Below the pieces are notes generated by a model. The model made no database searches. It had not been told where the DNA came from and saw only the letters and a program-made list of their open reading frames with translations. Below are positions 8,932-18,715 of a stretch of DNA of 64,000 nucleotides, in pieces. The first letter of the stretch is position 1. Every line of letters begins with the position of its first letter. Origin of the DNA: Chitinophagaceae bacterium (GTDB taxonomy: Bacteria > Bacteroidota > Bacteroidia > Chitinophagales > Chitinophagaceae); assembly GCA_003168265.1 (NCBI GenBank), contig PMSV01000024.1:62001-126000 (forward strand). Reading direction: 5' to 3'. The position numbers and the translations under genes are program-made.

Positions 8932-10632
8932 ATGTATGATATTCTTCAATTGAACGACATGCTCGTTCCTGAATTATTGGACATTGCCGAGAACCTGAAA
9001 ATCCCCAACGCAAAAAAATACGATAAACAGGAACTTGTCTATAAAATACTAGACAAACAGGCGCTTTCGACAAGTGATGCCAAGGCCGGTGCCGCAGATG
9101 ACAAGCCCAAAAGAAAACGCATTATCAAGACCTCTACAGCAAATTCGAATGAAGAAGCCTTTGTGGAGAGTGGTGGTGAAGCGAAACCTCAGCCAGCGCC
9201 TGAGCTGAAAAAAGAGCTTAGAAAAAAGGAAGAAAAGCCGCTTTTTAAGAAACCCTTGCGTAAAAAAGAAGACAAAGAGGAAGAAAAGCAGCAGGATCCC
9301 GATACCGGAAGCATAGCGGCAAATGTATTGAGAAGCGTTCCGGATGAAGACGATAACCTGAACAACATTGAGGAAACCGAATCCGAAAATGAATCCGAAA
9401 ACGAATCGGAATCCGAGAGCGATAACCAGCCTGACGGGGAAGATTCTAATCAGAGCCAGGACACCCTACTGAATAAATCCTATCCCCAAAGAAGAAATGA
9501 TGCGTTTAATATAGAATTCGATGGGGTCATTGAAGCAGAAGGGGTATTGGAAATGATGCCCGACGGATATGGGTTCTTACGCAGCAGTGATTACAACTAT
9601 CTCTCTTCTCCTGACGATATTTATGTTTCTCCTTCACAGATCAAATTGTTCGGGCTTAAAACCGGAGATACGGTACATGGAGCTGTCCGTCCGCCCAAAG
9701 AAGGTGAAAAATATTTTGCCCTGCTCAAAGTGGAGAGCATCAATAGCAAAGGACCTGACGAAGTGCGTGACCGCGTGCCCTTCGATTACCTGACCCCTTT
9801 GTTTCCTTTCGAGAAGATGAATCTTTTTACAAGGCCGGAAGATTATTCGACCAGGATCATGGACCTTTTTACCCCTATCGGCAAAGGGCAACGCGGATTG
9901 ATCGTTGCGCAGCCAAAAACCGGTAAGACCATGTTACTAAAAGCAGTTGCCAATGCGATTGCTGCGAATCACCCCGAGTGTTACCTGATGATCGTGTTGG
10001 TCGATGAAAGACCTGAAGAAGTCACCGATATGGAACGCAGTGTAAAGGCTGAAGTGATTGCTTCCACATTCGACGAACCGGCTGAAAAACATGTAAAAGT
10101 CTCCACGATTGCGCTTCAAAAAGCCAAAAGACTCGTGGAATGCGGTCATGATGTCGTGATTTTGCTTGATTCCATCACCCGTCTCGCTCGTGCGCACAAT
10201 ACGGTTGCACCGGCTTCCGGGAAGGTTCTTTCCGGCGGCGTTGAAGCCAATGCGATGCAAAAACCCAAGCAATTCTTCGGAGCTGCCAGAAAAATTGAAA
10301 ACGGAGGTTCTCTTACGATATTGGCCACCGCTTTGATCGATACGGGAAGTAAAATGGACGAAGTCATTTTTGAAGAGTTCAAGGGAACCGGCAATATGGA
10401 ATTGCAACTGGATAGGCGCCTGGCCAACAGGAGGATTTTCCCTGCCATTGACCTTGTTGCTTCTTCAACGCGCCGCGACGATTTGTTACTTGAAAGAGAG
10501 GTGCTCCAAAGAATGAATCTGTTAAGGGTCTATCTGAATGATATGAATACCGAGGAAGCCATGAACGAATTGCTCAAACGAATGAAAGGCACAAAGAGCA
10601 ATGAAGAATTCCTGGCCAGTATGAACAGTTAG
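8932..10632 (+). CDS. rho: Transcription termination factor Rho
   Basis: A 566-residue protein. It opens with the Rho N-terminal helical domain ([14 protein letters not shown]), then a long Lys/Glu-rich insert and a run of ESENESE-type repeats (about residues 65-180), which is typical of Bacteroidota Rho and longer than in E. coli (419 residues). The RNA-binding CSD follows ([16 protein letters not shown]), then the hexameric ATPase with P-loop PKTGKT, Walker [15 protein letters not shown], and the Q-/R-loop region. The enzyme translocates along nascent RNA and ends transcription. It is monocistronic, divergent from asnS. Confidence 0.97.
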   Translation: MYDILQLNDMLVPELLDIAENLKIPNAKKYDKQELVYKILDKQALSTSDAKAGAADDKPKRKRIIKTSTANSNEEAFVESGGEAKPQPAPELKKELRKKEEKPLFKKPLRKKEDKEEEKQQDPDTGSIAANVLRSVPDEDDNLNNIEETESENESENESESESDNQPDGEDSNQSQDTLLNKSYPQRRNDAFNIEFDGVIEAEGVLEMMPDGYGFLRSSDYNYLSSPDDIYVSPSQIKLFGLKTGDTVHGAVRPPKEGEKYFALLKVESINSKGPDEVRDRVPFDYLTPLFPFEKMNLFTRPEDYSTRIMDLFTPIGKGQRGLIVAQPKTGKTMLLKAVANAIAANHPECYLMIVLVDERPEEVTDMERSVKAEVIASTFDEPAEKHVKVSTIALQKAKRLVECGHDVVILLDSITRLARAHNTVAPASGKVLSGGVEANAMQKPKQFFGAARKIENGGSLTILATALIDTGSKMDEVIFEEFKGTGNMELQLDRRLANRRIFPAIDLVASSTRRDDLLLEREVLQRMNLLRVYLNDMNTEEAMNELLKRMKGTKSNEEFLASMNS

Positions 10633-10835
10633 GCATCAACGTTATGCAGCTTATTCCGTTTTTTTACTCTTATATTTCTGGAAAGGGTTCAATCATATTA
10701 AAAAAATAATTGATAGACTTTATCCCGAGCCGGTTAAAATATTACCACTATCTCTGTAAACTTTGTTTTTTCTCCCTGAATTGAATCTTAGATTGAAAAT
10801 AAGGATTAATTTAATGGCTTGTTCATTCATGCCAT

Positions 10836-11558
10836 ATGTTGAAACCATTGCTGCTTCTCACTCACTTGATATTTATACATAATGTTTTTTGCCAGGACTC
10901 ATCCTTGATTCTCTCTGAGCCATGGCGACAAACAGTTTCCTTCTACGATAATTTCATTGCAGAAAATTCAACTCTTTATAACGGAAGTGAATATATCGGA
11001 TATGATCCCCGAATCCGCGGCATCCCCTTTTATGAAACCGATGGTTTTGAAAGGGGCTTTCTGCTTTATAACCATTGTTTTCTTTCCAATGTTGCCTTGA
11101 ATTATGATATCGTTCGTGATGAAGTGCTTTCTGCACGCTACCATGATAATGTCAGGATTCGTCTGGCGATGGAAAAAATTGATTCCTTCTCCCTGGGGAT
11201 TCATTTCTTCATAAGGATCACTGCTGATAGCGGGAGAAGTTCCGTGTTATCTGCGGGCTTTTATGAAAGGCTCTACAATGGGAAATTTAAATTATTTGTC
11301 AAGCGTAAAAAGCTTTACAGGCAAAAACGCGACGCAGAACCGGATGATAAGGGCTGGTTCGAGGAGAGCGATCATTTTTATGTTTGGGATGGTTTAAAAT
11401 TTCATGAGATCCATGGGAAAAATGATCTTTTCAACCTGTTCGGAAGAAGCCAGAAGGAAGTTAAAAAATTCCTGAGAAAAAACGGGATAAAGTATAGGAA
11501 AGACAAGGAGAAAGCGATTGGAATGGCGCTGGCCTTTTTCGATAAGAAAATCGATTGA
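10836..11558 (+). CDS. Secreted protein of unknown function, first gene of outer-membrane operon
   Basis: A 240-residue protein with a signal peptide (MLKPLLLLTHLIFIHNVFCQ). The mature part is rich in aromatic residues and predicted beta-strand (SEYIGYDPRIRGIPFYETD, GFLLYNHCF), ending with a Lys-rich helix. I do not recognise a named family, although the layout resembles conserved Bacteroidota secreted proteins. Its stop codon is one base before the ATG of the TonB receptor, so the two are cotranscribed and probably translationally coupled. The 203-bp region before it holds a TAAAC-TTTG stretch near 10757-10765 that only loosely resembles a -7 box. Confidence 0.7.
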   Translation: MLKPLLLLTHLIFIHNVFCQDSSLILSEPWRQTVSFYDNFIAENSTLYNGSEYIGYDPRIRGIPFYETDGFERGFLLYNHCFLSNVALNYDIVRDEVLSARYHDNVRIRLAMEKIDSFSLGIHFFIRITADSGRSSVLSAGFYERLYNGKFKLFVKRKKLYRQKRDAEPDDKGWFEESDHFYVWDGLKFHEIHGKNDLFNLFGRSQKEVKKFLRKNGIKYRKDKEKAIGMALAFFDKKID

Positions 11559-11559
11559 A

Positions 11560-14337
11560 ATGAAAAATGCTACCCTTAAAATATGCATTTTATTGTTATT
11601 GCTGCAAGCAGCCTTTCAATCAAATGCCCAAAGGGCTCCATTGATAAGCCTGCATCTTGAAAATGCCGGTTTCGGGGATCTGGTCAATGCGATCGAATCC
11701 GCCACTCCTTACCATTTTTATTTCGATTCGGCGCAGACTAATGAAATGCTTATCACCCTGGATGTAAATAATAAGCCGGTTACTGCTGTTCTGACACAGC
11801 TTTTCGGCAAGTCAGACTGGCATTTTGCGATTGATGATGATATGAATATCCTTATTACCAGGAAACAGGAAATTCACAGCAGTTTGCCAGTCGGATTCTT
11901 TGACAGGTCGAATGAAACCGACTCTTCTGATGAAATGGGTTATCTCGATAGTCTGAGGGACGAATCTGAAATGCAAAAGCTGAATGCTTCGTTGGAAAAC
12001 AAGCTTTTTACGATCGGAACCCCCGGGGCTCCCTTGAAAAAGGGAAAAGCGACGATTGCCGGTTATATTAAAGATTTGCGTAACGGAGAGCCACTTGTCG
12101 GAGCCACCTTATCTATCGATCATCCAGGCATCGGGGTGGCGACGGATCAGTTCGGTTACTATTCACTGACCCTCCCAAGGGGAAGGTATTTGCTCAGGAT
12201 CAGCAGTGTGGGAATGAAGGACACCAAAAGACAGGTGATATTGAATTCGGACGGCAAATTGAATATCGAAATGACGGATTATGTGCAAAGCCTGAAATCG
12301 GTCATCGTTTCTTCGGACAAAACCTCCAATGTCAAAGGAATGCAGATGGGAGTCGAGCGCCTGAACATGAAGCTTATAAAACAGGTGCCGGTTGTATTCG
12401 GAGAGGCGGATGTTCTGCGCACCGTCCTAACTCTTCCAGGGGTGACATCTGCTGGAGAAGCAAGTACGGGTATCAATGTAAGAGGTGGCTCTTCCGATCA
12501 AAACCTTATACTCTTCAACGGCTCAACTGTCTATAATCCTTCCCATTTATTCGGATTTTTCACCTCTTTTAATCCCGATGTGGTGAAAGATGTCGACCTG
12601 TATAAAGGCAGTATACCGGAAAAATACGGCGGCCGTCTTTCTTCGGTGCTCGATATCAGCACCAGGGACGGAAATAGCAAGAAATTTTCCGGATCAGGCG
12701 GGATCGGGCCGCTCACGAGCAGGCTGACCCTGGAAGGTCCTGTTTTCAATGACAAGACCACTTTTCTGGTTGCGGGCAGGACTACCTACTCCGACTGGAT
12801 TTTAAAAGCCATTCCTGACCAGGATTATTCAAACAGTACAGCCTCTTTCTATGATCTGAACTTAAATCTCAAGCATGAGATGAACGGTAAAAATACATTT
12901 TATCTCACTGGCTATCTGAGTAAGGACCGCTTCAGATATAACGGGGATACCTTATACAGGTATGAAAATGCAAATGCCAATATGAAATGGAAGCACAATT
13001 TCAATAACCAGTTCTATGGAGTCTTCATGGCCGGATATGATCGATATGTTTATTCCGTGGTCAGCACCCTCAACCCGATAAACGCCTTCAACCTGGGATA
13101 CAATATCAATCAAGGTAATTTCAGGGCTGATTTCTATTATTCAGCCGGTTCATCACATACCATCGATTTCGGGCTGGCTACCATCTATTATAAATTGAAT
13201 CCGGGTTCCTACCAACCTGTCGGCAATCAGTCTCTGGTGACGCCAACCACTTTGCAATCTGAACAAGCCGAGGAATCAGCAGTTTATTTAGGAGATAAAT
13301 TCAATCTATCATCCAAAATTTCCTTACAGGGGGGTGTGCGGTTTAATATATATAATTATCTCGGCCCTCATGATGTGTACACCTATGCAGCCGGACAACC
13401 CCTTTCAGCAGCCACGCTGGAAGATACCGTACATTATGGGACCAATGCATTTATTAAAACTTATATGGCGCCTGATTTCCGGTTTTCCGGCAAATATGAA
13501 ATCTCAGAAAATGCTTCGTTGAAGGTCAGTTACAATTCCCTCCAGGAATATCTCCACCTGTTGACCCAGACTACGAGCATCTCTCCCACGGATACCTGGA
13601 TTTTGAGCGACCCGAATATCAAACCCCAGCGGGGAGATCAATATTCCCTCGGATATTATCAGAACCTAAAGTCCAATACGATAGAAACCTCTGTCGAGGT
13701 TTATTATAAGGACATGTATCATTACCTCGACTATAAGAGCGGCGCCCAACTTGTAATGAACCCTCATGTCGAAACCGATGTGATCAATACAAATGGCAAA
13801 TCCTATGGAGTGGAATTTCTTATAAAAAAGCCGACAGGTAAACTGAATGGTTGGATCAGTTATACCTATTCGAGAGCCCTGCTAAAAGAGGACGATCCGC
13901 TGGCCGGCCAATTGGTCAACAATGGCAACTATTATCCGGCCGATTTCGACCGCCCCAATAACCTGAATATTATCGCCAATTATCGCTTCTCCCATCGTTT
14001 CAGCATCTCAACCAATATGGTTTATAGCACGGGAAGGCCGATTACCCTTCCGGTTGCGGTTTACTATCTGGCAGGCTCAGAAAGAGTGTATTATTCAGAA
14101 AGGAATCAAAACCGCATTCCGGATTATTTCCGGACGGATCTTTCCCTCAATATAGAAGGCAATCAAAAGGTCAGGAAATTCAAGCATAGCAGTTGGACCC
14201 TTGGCGTTTACAATCTCACAGCAAGAAAGAATCCCTATTCAGTTTATTTCACAGAAGTGAATGGGGTAATCAAGGGATACAAATTGTCCATCTTCGGAAC
14301 GGCGATCCCTTTCATCACGTATAATTTCAAATTCTGA
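11560..14337 (+). CDS. TonB-dependent receptor with STN and CarboxypepD_reg domains
   Basis: 925 residues from the ATG at 11560 (MKNATLKICILLLLLQ), chosen because a signal peptide follows directly and the upstream gene stops at 11558. Order: signal peptide, STN/secretin-like domain (about 25-95) as in receptors that signal to anti-sigma factors, a linker, a CarboxypepD_reg beta-sandwich (about 165-250, IAGYIKDLRNGEPLVGATL), plug (VLRTVLTLPGVTSAGEAS, INVRGGSSDQNLILFNG) and a 22-strand type barrel ending in a Phe (ITYNFKF). It should import a ligand across the outer membrane using TonB energy. No FecR/sigma pair is nearby. The following DUF4249 and MG2 genes are its likely partners. Confidence 0.9.
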   Translation: MKNATLKICILLLLLQAAFQSNAQRAPLISLHLENAGFGDLVNAIESATPYHFYFDSAQTNEMLITLDVNNKPVTAVLTQLFGKSDWHFAIDDDMNILITRKQEIHSSLPVGFFDRSNETDSSDEMGYLDSLRDESEMQKLNASLENKLFTIGTPGAPLKKGKATIAGYIKDLRNGEPLVGATLSIDHPGIGVATDQFGYYSLTLPRGRYLLRISSVGMKDTKRQVILNSDGKLNIEMTDYVQSLKSVIVSSDKTSNVKGMQMGVERLNMKLIKQVPVVFGEADVLRTVLTLPGVTSAGEASTGINVRGGSSDQNLILFNGSTVYNPSHLFGFFTSFNPDVVKDVDLYKGSIPEKYGGRLSSVLDISTRDGNSKKFSGSGGIGPLTSRLTLEGPVFNDKTTFLVAGRTTYSDWILKAIPDQDYSNSTASFYDLNLNLKHEMNGKNTFYLTGYLSKDRFRYNGDTLYRYENANANMKWKHNFNNQFYGVFMAGYDRYVYSVVSTLNPINAFNLGYNINQGNFRADFYYSAGSSHTIDFGLATIYYKLNPGSYQPVGNQSLVTPTTLQSEQAEESAVYLGDKFNLSSKISLQGGVRFNIYNYLGPHDVYTYAAGQPLSAATLEDTVHYGTNAFIKTYMAPDFRFSGKYEISENASLKVSYNSLQEYLHLLTQTTSISPTDTWILSDPNIKPQRGDQYSLGYYQNLKSNTIETSVEVYYKDMYHYLDYKSGAQLVMNPHVETDVINTNGKSYGVEFLIKKPTGKLNGWISYTYSRALLKEDDPLAGQLVNNGNYYPADFDRPNNLNIIANYRFSHRFSISTNMVYSTGRPITLPVAVYYLAGSERVYYSERNQNRIPDYFRTDLSLNIEGNQKVRKFKHSSWTLGVYNLTARKNPYSVYFTEVNGVIKGYKLSIFGTAIPFITYNFKF

Positions 14338-14369
14338 ATTACTATGAAAAAAAGCGCATAAAACCATCA

Positions 14370-15578
14370 ATGATGATTTATGATTTCAAAAGAAAGCTGA
14401 TTATTTACGGGGTGATCCTGGCATTCTTTAATTGCAAGCAACCCTATTTCCCGCCTGTAGCCAAGTCCAATTTGTCTTATCTCGTAGTTGACGGGACAAT
14501 TCTCAGCGGACCGGACTCTACGATCATCAACCTTTCCAGAACCGAAAATGTGACAGATTCGGCCTATAGCCCTAACCCTGAGACCGGAGCAACTGTTTCG
14601 CTAGCGGGCGTGAACAATGGAACCTACCCACTGACGGAAATAACCCCAGGCAAATACGTCATTGTAGGGCTGACTCTCAGCACCAGTCAGCAATATCATC
14701 TGAAGATCACCAGATCGAACGGAGAAACCTATCAATCAGATACCCTCAGTGTAAAATACAACCCACCGATCGATAGCATAACCTATTCGGTGAACAATGG
14801 GGCTGTGCATTTTTTTGTGAGCACTCATGATCCTGCCAATAACACAAGGTATTATCGCTGGGCCTGTCAGGAAACATGGCAATATCATTCCACTTCCACT
14901 TCCCAACTTGTTTATCAGAATGGAAATACAATTACGAGGACTGCTGCCCAACGGGTATACTATTGCTGGAACGCTGATCAGTCTACTGATATACTTATCG
15001 GCAGTTCAGCCAATCTGAACCAGGATGTGATTTACGAGGATCCTATTCTGGTGGACTCGGTGCTTATCAGTGTCTATCCACCCAATATTCAATTGGCGGA
15101 TCCCACAGCCAATCAAAAATTTACGGTTGAATATAGTTTGCTTGTTAATCAATTTGCTTTGACAGCAGGGGCCTTCAATTACTGGCAAAATCTGAAACAG
15201 ATCACAGAGGAACTAGGAACCATTTTTTCTCCGGAACCTTCCTCCGAACTGGGGGGCAATATGCAATGCCTGACCAATCCAAATGAACCCGTGATCGGGT
15301 ATGTAAGCGCCTGTACAGAACAAAATCAACGCATATACTTAAACCCTTCACAGATTTACGGGGGGACTACGCCTGATCCACCTCTGGGCTGTTACACATT
15401 TCTCATCGTACCGGATTCCATTAACTATTATCTCAGTTCATCCTTTGTGTTCACGCCACTTGATTCAGATGTAACGACAACCGGAGTTTTCATAGGAATA
15501 ATTGCGGCGCCGGCAATCTGCGGGGATTGCACCATGCTGGGCGGATCGAATCAAAAACCGGCCTGGTGGCCATTTTAG
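14370..15578 (+). CDS. DUF4249 lipoprotein
   Basis: A 402-residue lipoprotein. The N-terminus has a short basic start, a hydrophobic stretch and a Cys (AFFNCKQPYFPP), followed by the DUF4249 opening SYLVVDGTILSGPDSTIINLSRT and a CarboxypepD-like beta-sandwich (GATVSLAGVNNGTYPL). It ends with several Cys residues (GCYTF, CGDCTMLGG). DUF4249 genes usually sit directly after a TonB receptor, as here (32-bp gap), and are thought to be outer-membrane partners somewhat like SusD, although no ligand is known. Two ATG codons stand in tandem at 14370; either could start. Confidence 0.88.
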   Translation: MMIYDFKRKLIIYGVILAFFNCKQPYFPPVAKSNLSYLVVDGTILSGPDSTIINLSRTENVTDSAYSPNPETGATVSLAGVNNGTYPLTEITPGKYVIVGLTLSTSQQYHLKITRSNGETYQSDTLSVKYNPPIDSITYSVNNGAVHFFVSTHDPANNTRYYRWACQETWQYHSTSTSQLVYQNGNTITRTAAQRVYYCWNADQSTDILIGSSANLNQDVIYEDPILVDSVLISVYPPNIQLADPTANQKFTVEYSLLVNQFALTAGAFNYWQNLKQITEELGTIFSPEPSSELGGNMQCLTNPNEPVIGYVSACTEQNQRIYLNPSQIYGGTTPDPPLGCYTFLIVPDSINYYLSSSFVFTPLDSDVTTTGVFIGIIAAPAICGDCTMLGGSNQKPAWWPF

Positions 15579-15596
15579 AAAAATTAGTTTCTGCTT

Positions 15597-17999
15597 ATGA
15601 TGAAGTACTTTCAATATAGAAAATTCCTCGCCCTTCTGTGCATTTCTGCAGGATGCTTCTCAAATGCGAAAGCTCAGTCTGATGAATTAAAAGGCCTTAA
15701 AAACGCTTTTGAGGTTCTTAGCAGGACCTATCTCCGCGAAAAGATCTATGTGCATTCCGATAAGAATTATTATACCGCCGGGGAAATACTTTGGTATAAG
15801 GTTTACAATATGGAAACCTATAGCCATGAACTGATGAACCTGAGTAAAATTGCCTATGTTGAATTATTGGATAAGGACCAAAAACCTGTTTTTCAGGGGA
15901 AGATTGCTTTGGAACAGGGGCTGGGAAGCGGTTCCTTCTTTATTCCCTATACGGTTAAGTCCGGAAATTATTTGTTGAGGGGCTATACCAACTGGATGAA
16001 AAATTTTGGGCCGGAAGGGTTTTTCCAAAAGGCCATCACCATCATAAATCCTACAAAAAAGCTGGGATTTCTCCAAAATGCCGATTCTCTGACCTCGGAA
16101 ATTGAGTTTTTTCCAGAAGGCGGTAATCTTGTTTATGGACTGGAAAGCAAGGTGGGTTTCAAAGCCGTCGACCGGGATGGAAAGGCTTTTGATTTTGAGG
16201 GCCTGCTTACTGACCAGAAAGGTGATACCGTTGCGCGTTTTAACCCATTAAAATTCGGGATGGGTAGTTTTATATTTACTCCGGTTGCGGGGAACAATTA
16301 CCTGGTCCGGATTCTAAAGAAGGACGGAAGCATTGAAAAGCCATTACTGCCTCCGATTTATCAATCAGGTTATGTAATGCGGGTTGCAAGATCTGCCGAA
16401 GGCCATTTATCGGTGACTGTCCGGGCTTCGAATGAATATGTCAACCTGCCGGTTTACCTGATCGCCCATGATAACCGCAACATTATTTCCGCTCAGGCGA
16501 AATTCCTGCGTTCAGGGCGCGCGGAATTTGAGATTTCCTCAGACAGCCTTAAGGAAGGGATGAATTTTATTACTTTATTCAATGAAGAAAGACAACCGAT
16601 ATGCGAGCGGCTTTGGTTCATAAGGCCCGGACCACCTCTGCAGATAAAGGCCAAGACTGAAAAGGAGGAATATGCCAGAAGATCCAGGGTGGATCTGAAT
16701 ATTTTTTCTTCTGATTTGACTGGGCGGGGATTAGCTGCCCATTTGTCTCTCTCGGTTTACCGGATTGATTCACTCCAACACCCAGATCAGGTAAGCCTGT
16801 ACAATTATATCTGGCTGACGGGCGAATTGAGAGGGCAGGTTGATTCCTCCGACTATTATTTCCGGAAAGGAGATTTAGCGGATGAAGCCACTGAAAACCT
16901 GCTGCTCACCCAGGGATGGAGAAAGTTCAATTGGGAATCGGCCCGTATAACAGATCCGAAATTGATGGATTTCGCTCCGGAATTGCAGGGTCATCTGATA
17001 AGGGCCCGTGTGGTCAATAAGGTCTCAGGGAAATTACAGGAAGGGGTATTGGCCTATCTTTCTGTCCCCTCAACACATTTTCAACTGGAAACCGCTGTTA
17101 GCGATAGCGAAGGTTTGCTTGTTTTTAATGTAAAGAGTTTTTACGGAGCCGACGAAATTGCATTACAAACAGCCGATCTGGCCGATAGCAATAACCGCAT
17201 CGATATTCTGGATCCTTTTTCGGAGAAATATTCTCTCGCATCACTGCCGGTTTTTGAAGCGGGTCCGGGCATATCAGCCAGCCTGGTTAAGGAAAGCATC
17301 CATGTACAGGCGGAGAATATATATTCTTTTAAGGGACTGCAAAAGCTTCAGGGCTGGGATCCTCCGGATAGTACGGCATTCTATGGCAAACCGGATCAGA
17401 GCTATTTGCTGGATGACTATACGCGCTTCAATACAATGGAAGAAGTCATGCGTGAATATATAGCCAATATCCTGGTAAAAAAACGTCAGGGACATTTCTT
17501 TTACCGGGTTTTGAATTATCCCTATAAGACCTTTTTTGATACGGACCCCCTCGTGCTTTTCGATGGAGTCCCTGTCCACGATATGGACAAGATCATCGAT
17601 TTCGATCCATTGAAAGTCCGAAAGATCGAGCTCATGAACCGGAAATATTTCCTAGGTTCTGCCGTTTTCGACGGCATCATCAGTTATTCCACCTACCAGG
17701 GAGACCTTGCCGGATTTTCATTTGACCCGAACGTGATCGTATTAAAGTATGACGGCCTTCAATTGCAAAGGAATTTTTATTCTCCTGTTTATGAAACAAA
17801 AGATCAGACTCTAAGCCGCGTACCCGATTTCAGAAAACAACTTTGCTGGGTTCCCGAGATCAGCACGGACAGCAATGGGAATGGGAAGGCAGTCTTTTAT
17901 ACGTCCGATGAAACCGGAACTTACCTGATCTCTCTGCAAGGAATGACTATCCAGGGTCGAACAGGCGGCTCGACGGGATTTTTTCATGTAAACAAATAG
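15597..17999 (+). CDS. MG2 (macroglobulin-like) domain surface protein
   Basis: An 800-residue secreted protein with a signal peptide to about residue 26 (ISAGCFSNAKAQ). The first domain resembles the alpha-2-macroglobulin MG2 fold (KIYVHSDKNYYTAGEILWYKV). Later beta-sandwich domains follow, with a segment like a TonB plug (VLFDGVPVHDMDKIIDFDP) near residue 660, and the C-terminus has GKAVFYTSDETGTY. No thioester motif (GCGEQ) is present, so it is not a classical protease-trapping macroglobulin. It lies 18 bp after the DUF4249 gene and ends the operon. It probably forms a surface complex with the receptor; function unknown. Confidence 0.8.
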   Translation: MMKYFQYRKFLALLCISAGCFSNAKAQSDELKGLKNAFEVLSRTYLREKIYVHSDKNYYTAGEILWYKVYNMETYSHELMNLSKIAYVELLDKDQKPVFQGKIALEQGLGSGSFFIPYTVKSGNYLLRGYTNWMKNFGPEGFFQKAITIINPTKKLGFLQNADSLTSEIEFFPEGGNLVYGLESKVGFKAVDRDGKAFDFEGLLTDQKGDTVARFNPLKFGMGSFIFTPVAGNNYLVRILKKDGSIEKPLLPPIYQSGYVMRVARSAEGHLSVTVRASNEYVNLPVYLIAHDNRNIISAQAKFLRSGRAEFEISSDSLKEGMNFITLFNEERQPICERLWFIRPGPPLQIKAKTEKEEYARRSRVDLNIFSSDLTGRGLAAHLSLSVYRIDSLQHPDQVSLYNYIWLTGELRGQVDSSDYYFRKGDLADEATENLLLTQGWRKFNWESARITDPKLMDFAPELQGHLIRARVVNKVSGKLQEGVLAYLSVPSTHFQLETAVSDSEGLLVFNVKSFYGADEIALQTADLADSNNRIDILDPFSEKYSLASLPVFEAGPGISASLVKESIHVQAENIYSFKGLQKLQGWDPPDSTAFYGKPDQSYLLDDYTRFNTMEEVMREYIANILVKKRQGHFFYRVLNYPYKTFFDTDPLVLFDGVPVHDMDKIIDFDPLKVRKIELMNRKYFLGSAVFDGIISYSTYQGDLAGFSFDPNVIVLKYDGLQLQRNFYSPVYETKDQTLSRVPDFRKQLCWVPEISTDSNGNGKAVFYTSDETGTYLISLQGMTIQGRTGGSTGFFHVNK

Positions 18000-18030
18000 A
18001 CAGACAGGGATCAAATAAAACTGTCTATTT
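17994..18030. terminator. Bidirectional hairpin between convergent genes
   Basis: AAATAGACAG (17994-18003) pairs perfectly with CTGTCTATTT (18021-18030), loop 17 nt, followed on the plus strand by further T residues. It overlaps the stop of the MG2 gene and the last codons of the pterin dehydratase gene, so it can end transcription from both sides. Confidence 0.55.
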
Positions 18031-18241
18031 TTTCAGACAATTTTCGGTCTTTTTCGGTAACAATATCCCCCGCATCATGAGAGGATAGCCAGATTTCGAC
18101 TTCGTTATATACATTGTGCCAAAGCGGGTGATGGTCCATTTTTTCAGCCTCGAGCGCAACTCTCGTCATGAAGGCAAATGCCTCGGAGAAGGACTTAAAA
18201 ACGAACTTGCGATGAAGGGTATTGTTCTGCTGTTCCCACAT
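18011..18241 (-). CDS. phhB: 4a-hydroxytetrahydrobiopterin dehydratase (PCD)
   Basis: A 76-residue protein, slightly shorter than the usual 95-100 because the N-terminal segment is reduced. It shows the PCD signature: [22 protein letters not shown] with the His-His pair, then [16 protein letters not shown] with the third catalytic His, and [12 protein letters not shown]. The enzyme recycles pterin cofactor by dehydrating the carbinolamine formed by aromatic amino acid hydroxylases; in bacteria lacking these it may serve folate or molybdopterin chemistry. No hydroxylase is in this window. It follows the next gene upstream by 15 bp and is probably cotranscribed with it. Confidence 0.9.
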   Translation of the reverse strand: MWEQQNNTLHRKFVFKSFSEAFAFMTRVALEAEKMDHHPLWHNVYNEVEIWLSSHDAGDIVTEKDRKLSEKIDSFI

Positions 18242-18256
18242 ATCGATGATTTATGA

Positions 18257-18691
18257 TTAGAAAATGAGGTTTCCTTTACTTTTTATCTTTTCAACGGCGA
18301 GTTCGGTAACCAGTTGGACTCCGTTGAACCCGCGGACCGAATTCACCAGGCTTTGCAATTGTTCATCTTCAACGAGGTCCCCTTTCAGAAGCCAAAGGTA
18401 ATCGAGGTGTTTGAATTCCTGCAGAAGATATTCCCCGTCAATATGATTTTTGTACAAATAATGCGTAAGCGAACTGTTGGGCTCATCATATTGATAAATA
18501 GCAAAAAAATAGGTCCGGTTTTTTTTACGAAACTGGATCTCGATATCATTGTTATTCCTGAATCGAAACCTCAGACGGTTATTCAGGGTCCAGCAGAACT
18601 GGTAATCTTTCATTGGGGCAACGATTCCCAGCAGGCGAACCTCTTCAAAAAAGCCTGCGGTCAGATCTTCTATATCAAGCTTAAGTTTCAT
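18257..18691 (-). CDS. IPExxxVDY family-like conserved protein
   Basis: A 144-residue cytosolic protein with no signal or membrane segment. Blocks seen: IVAPMKDYQFCWTLNNRLRF, then DGEYLLQEFKHLDYLWLLKG and NGVQLVTELAVEKIK. This pattern matches the small Bacteroidota family that annotation pipelines call IPExxxVDY, from memory and not by search. No biochemical role is known. It lies 24 bp after the M28 peptidase gene and 15 bp before the pterin dehydratase, in one minus-strand unit. Confidence 0.65.
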   Translation of the reverse strand: MKLKLDIEDLTAGFFEEVRLLGIVAPMKDYQFCWTLNNRLRFRFRNNNDIEIQFRKKNRTYFFAIYQYDEPNSSLTHYLYKNHIDGEYLLQEFKHLDYLWLLKGDLVEDEQLQSLVNSVRGFNGVQLVTELAVEKIKSKGNLIF

Positions 18692-18715
18692 TTTCGTTTC
18701 ATTTTGACTTCATTA

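Noticed and set aside
9340-9430. Repeat-like GAATCCGAAAA units
   Set aside because: They encode the ESENESE acidic insert of Rho, a usual low-complexity region in this phylum and not a mobile or regulatory repeat.
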